Shown here in pieces: positions 13,451 to 13,969 of a stretch of 13,969 bases of DNA. Position numbers and translations under genes: made by a program. The stretch covers positions 1 to 13,969 of the forward strand of contig JAWLFQ010000069.1 of NCBI GenBank assembly GCA_041685505.1, written 5' to 3'. A model generated the notes under the pieces. It was not told the DNA's origin. It made no database searches and worked only from the letters and a program-made list of their open reading frames with translations. This DNA is from T1Sed10-7 sp041685505. Its GTDB lineage: Bacteria; Actinomycetota; Nitriliruptoria; Nitriliruptorales; Nitriliruptoraceae. Position 1 is the first letter of the stretch. Each line of letters starts with the position of its first letter.

Positions 13451-13969
13451 TCAGCAGGCACCGCCGGAGAGGTACTGCCGGGGGTTGACCGCGGAGCCGC
13501 CGACGCGGGTCTCGAGGTGCAGGTGCGGACCGGTGGTGTTCCCGCTCATCCCGATGTAGCCGATGACCTGCCCCGCGGAGACCCGCGCGCCCTGGCCCAC
13601 CGCGAAGCGGCTCTGGTGGGCGTAGGCGCTGACGACGCCGTTGCCATGGTCGACCAGCGTCATGCGCCCGTAGCCGCCCTGCCAGCCGGCGAAGATGACC
13701 GTGCCACCGCGGATCGAACGGATCGGCGTGCCCACCGGTGCCCCGAGATCGATCCCCCGGTGCATCCGTCCCCAGCGTGGGCCGTACTCGGAGGTGACAC
13801 GGGCACACATCGGCCACACGTACCCGCCGCCGCTGGACGGCGCCGAACTGCTCGGTGGCGTCGCACGCGGGGCCGCGGCCTGGGCCTGCTGCTCGCGTCG
13901 GCGTTGTGCCTCCTGCTCGCGGCGCCGCTCCTCGGCCTGCTGGCGTTCGACCAGCGCCGCGAGCTCCTC
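13451..13969 (-). CDS. M23/LytM zinc metallopeptidase, C-terminal part (5' end beyond window)
   Basis: Peptidoglycan endopeptidase of the M23 family, or a LytM activator of one, probably exported; its N-terminus lies outside the window. Seen over 172 codons: about 30 Glu/Gln/Arg-rich residues that look coiled-coil (EELAALVERQQAEERRRE and on), a Pro/Ser/Gly linker, then the LytM domain. That domain has SEYGPRWGRMHRGIDLGAP (metal-binding H and D of HxxxD), GGTVIFAGWQGGYG, VDHGNGVVSAYAHQS, GQVIGYIGMSGNTTGPHLHLE (HxH) and VNPRQYL at the end. Both zinc motifs are intact, so an active enzyme is likely. The frame is open to base 13969. The layout resembles EnvC/NlpD-type proteins with a coiled coil before LytM. 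Confidence 0.92.
   Translation of the reverse strand, partial: EELAALVERQQAEERRREQEAQRRREQQAQAAAPRATPPSSSAPSSGGGYVWPMCARVTSEYGPRWGRMHRGIDLGAPVGTPIRSIRGGTVIFAGWQGGYGRMTLVDHGNGVVSAYAHQSRFAVGQGARVSAGQVIGYIGMSGNTTGPHLHLETRVGGSAVNPRQYLSGGAC

Overview
This window reads as a contiguous piece of chromosome from a very GC-rich actinobacterium. The evidence is the conserved actinobacterial gene order thrS, HIT hydrolase, phosphatidylinositol-phosphate synthase, PatA-type acyltransferase, PimA-type mannosyltransferase, then pdxS-pdxT. GTG starts are frequent and most junctions inside the main run are 4-base overlaps. Which actinobacterium cannot be read from the window. A lineage outside the well-studied mycobacteria and streptomycetes is possible because several family members carry unusual extensions, but that is inference.

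Minus-strand block, 1-10194, in order of transcription (right to left): a tRNA-Val(CAC), an FkbM-type methyltransferase, threonyl-tRNA synthetase, a class I SAM methyltransferase resembling the DesVI sugar N-methyltransferases, a HIT/Ap4A-phosphorylase-like protein, the CDP-alcohol phosphatidyltransferase (PgsA1/PIP synthase), the PatA-like acyltransferase, the PimA-like mannosyltransferase, a DUF3048 (YerB-like) lipoprotein with a Pro-Glu repeat linker, and the pyridoxal-phosphate synthase pair pdxS and pdxT (pdxT cut by the window edge). The central three lipid genes are the first steps of phosphatidylinositol mannoside synthesis: making the PI(P) headgroup lipid, adding the first mannose, and acylating it. 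PdxS/PdxT make pyridoxal 5'-phosphate from ribose 5-phosphate, glyceraldehyde 3-phosphate and glutamine-derived ammonia.

Non-coding interval, 10195-10731: a 537-base gap between the divergent tRNA and the phosphate transporter. It holds a candidate tRNA promoter, 11-base direct repeats, an exceptionally long Shine-Dalgarno sequence followed by a 15-codon open frame, a run of hairpins, and a perfect 16-bp terminator-like stem. This is the least explained part of the window and the best candidate for something undescribed.

Plus-strand block, 10732-12562: a Na+/phosphate cotransporter of the NptA/PF02690 family followed 16 bases later by a PhoU-like protein, together a phosphate transport and regulation pair. 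It converges on the last minus-strand block, 12593-13969: an RskA-like membrane anti-sigma factor and the C-terminal part of an M23 (LytM) zinc peptidase running off the right edge. A hairpin holding both stop codons separates the convergent genes. No CRISPR array, insertion sequence, phage gene or rRNA was seen.
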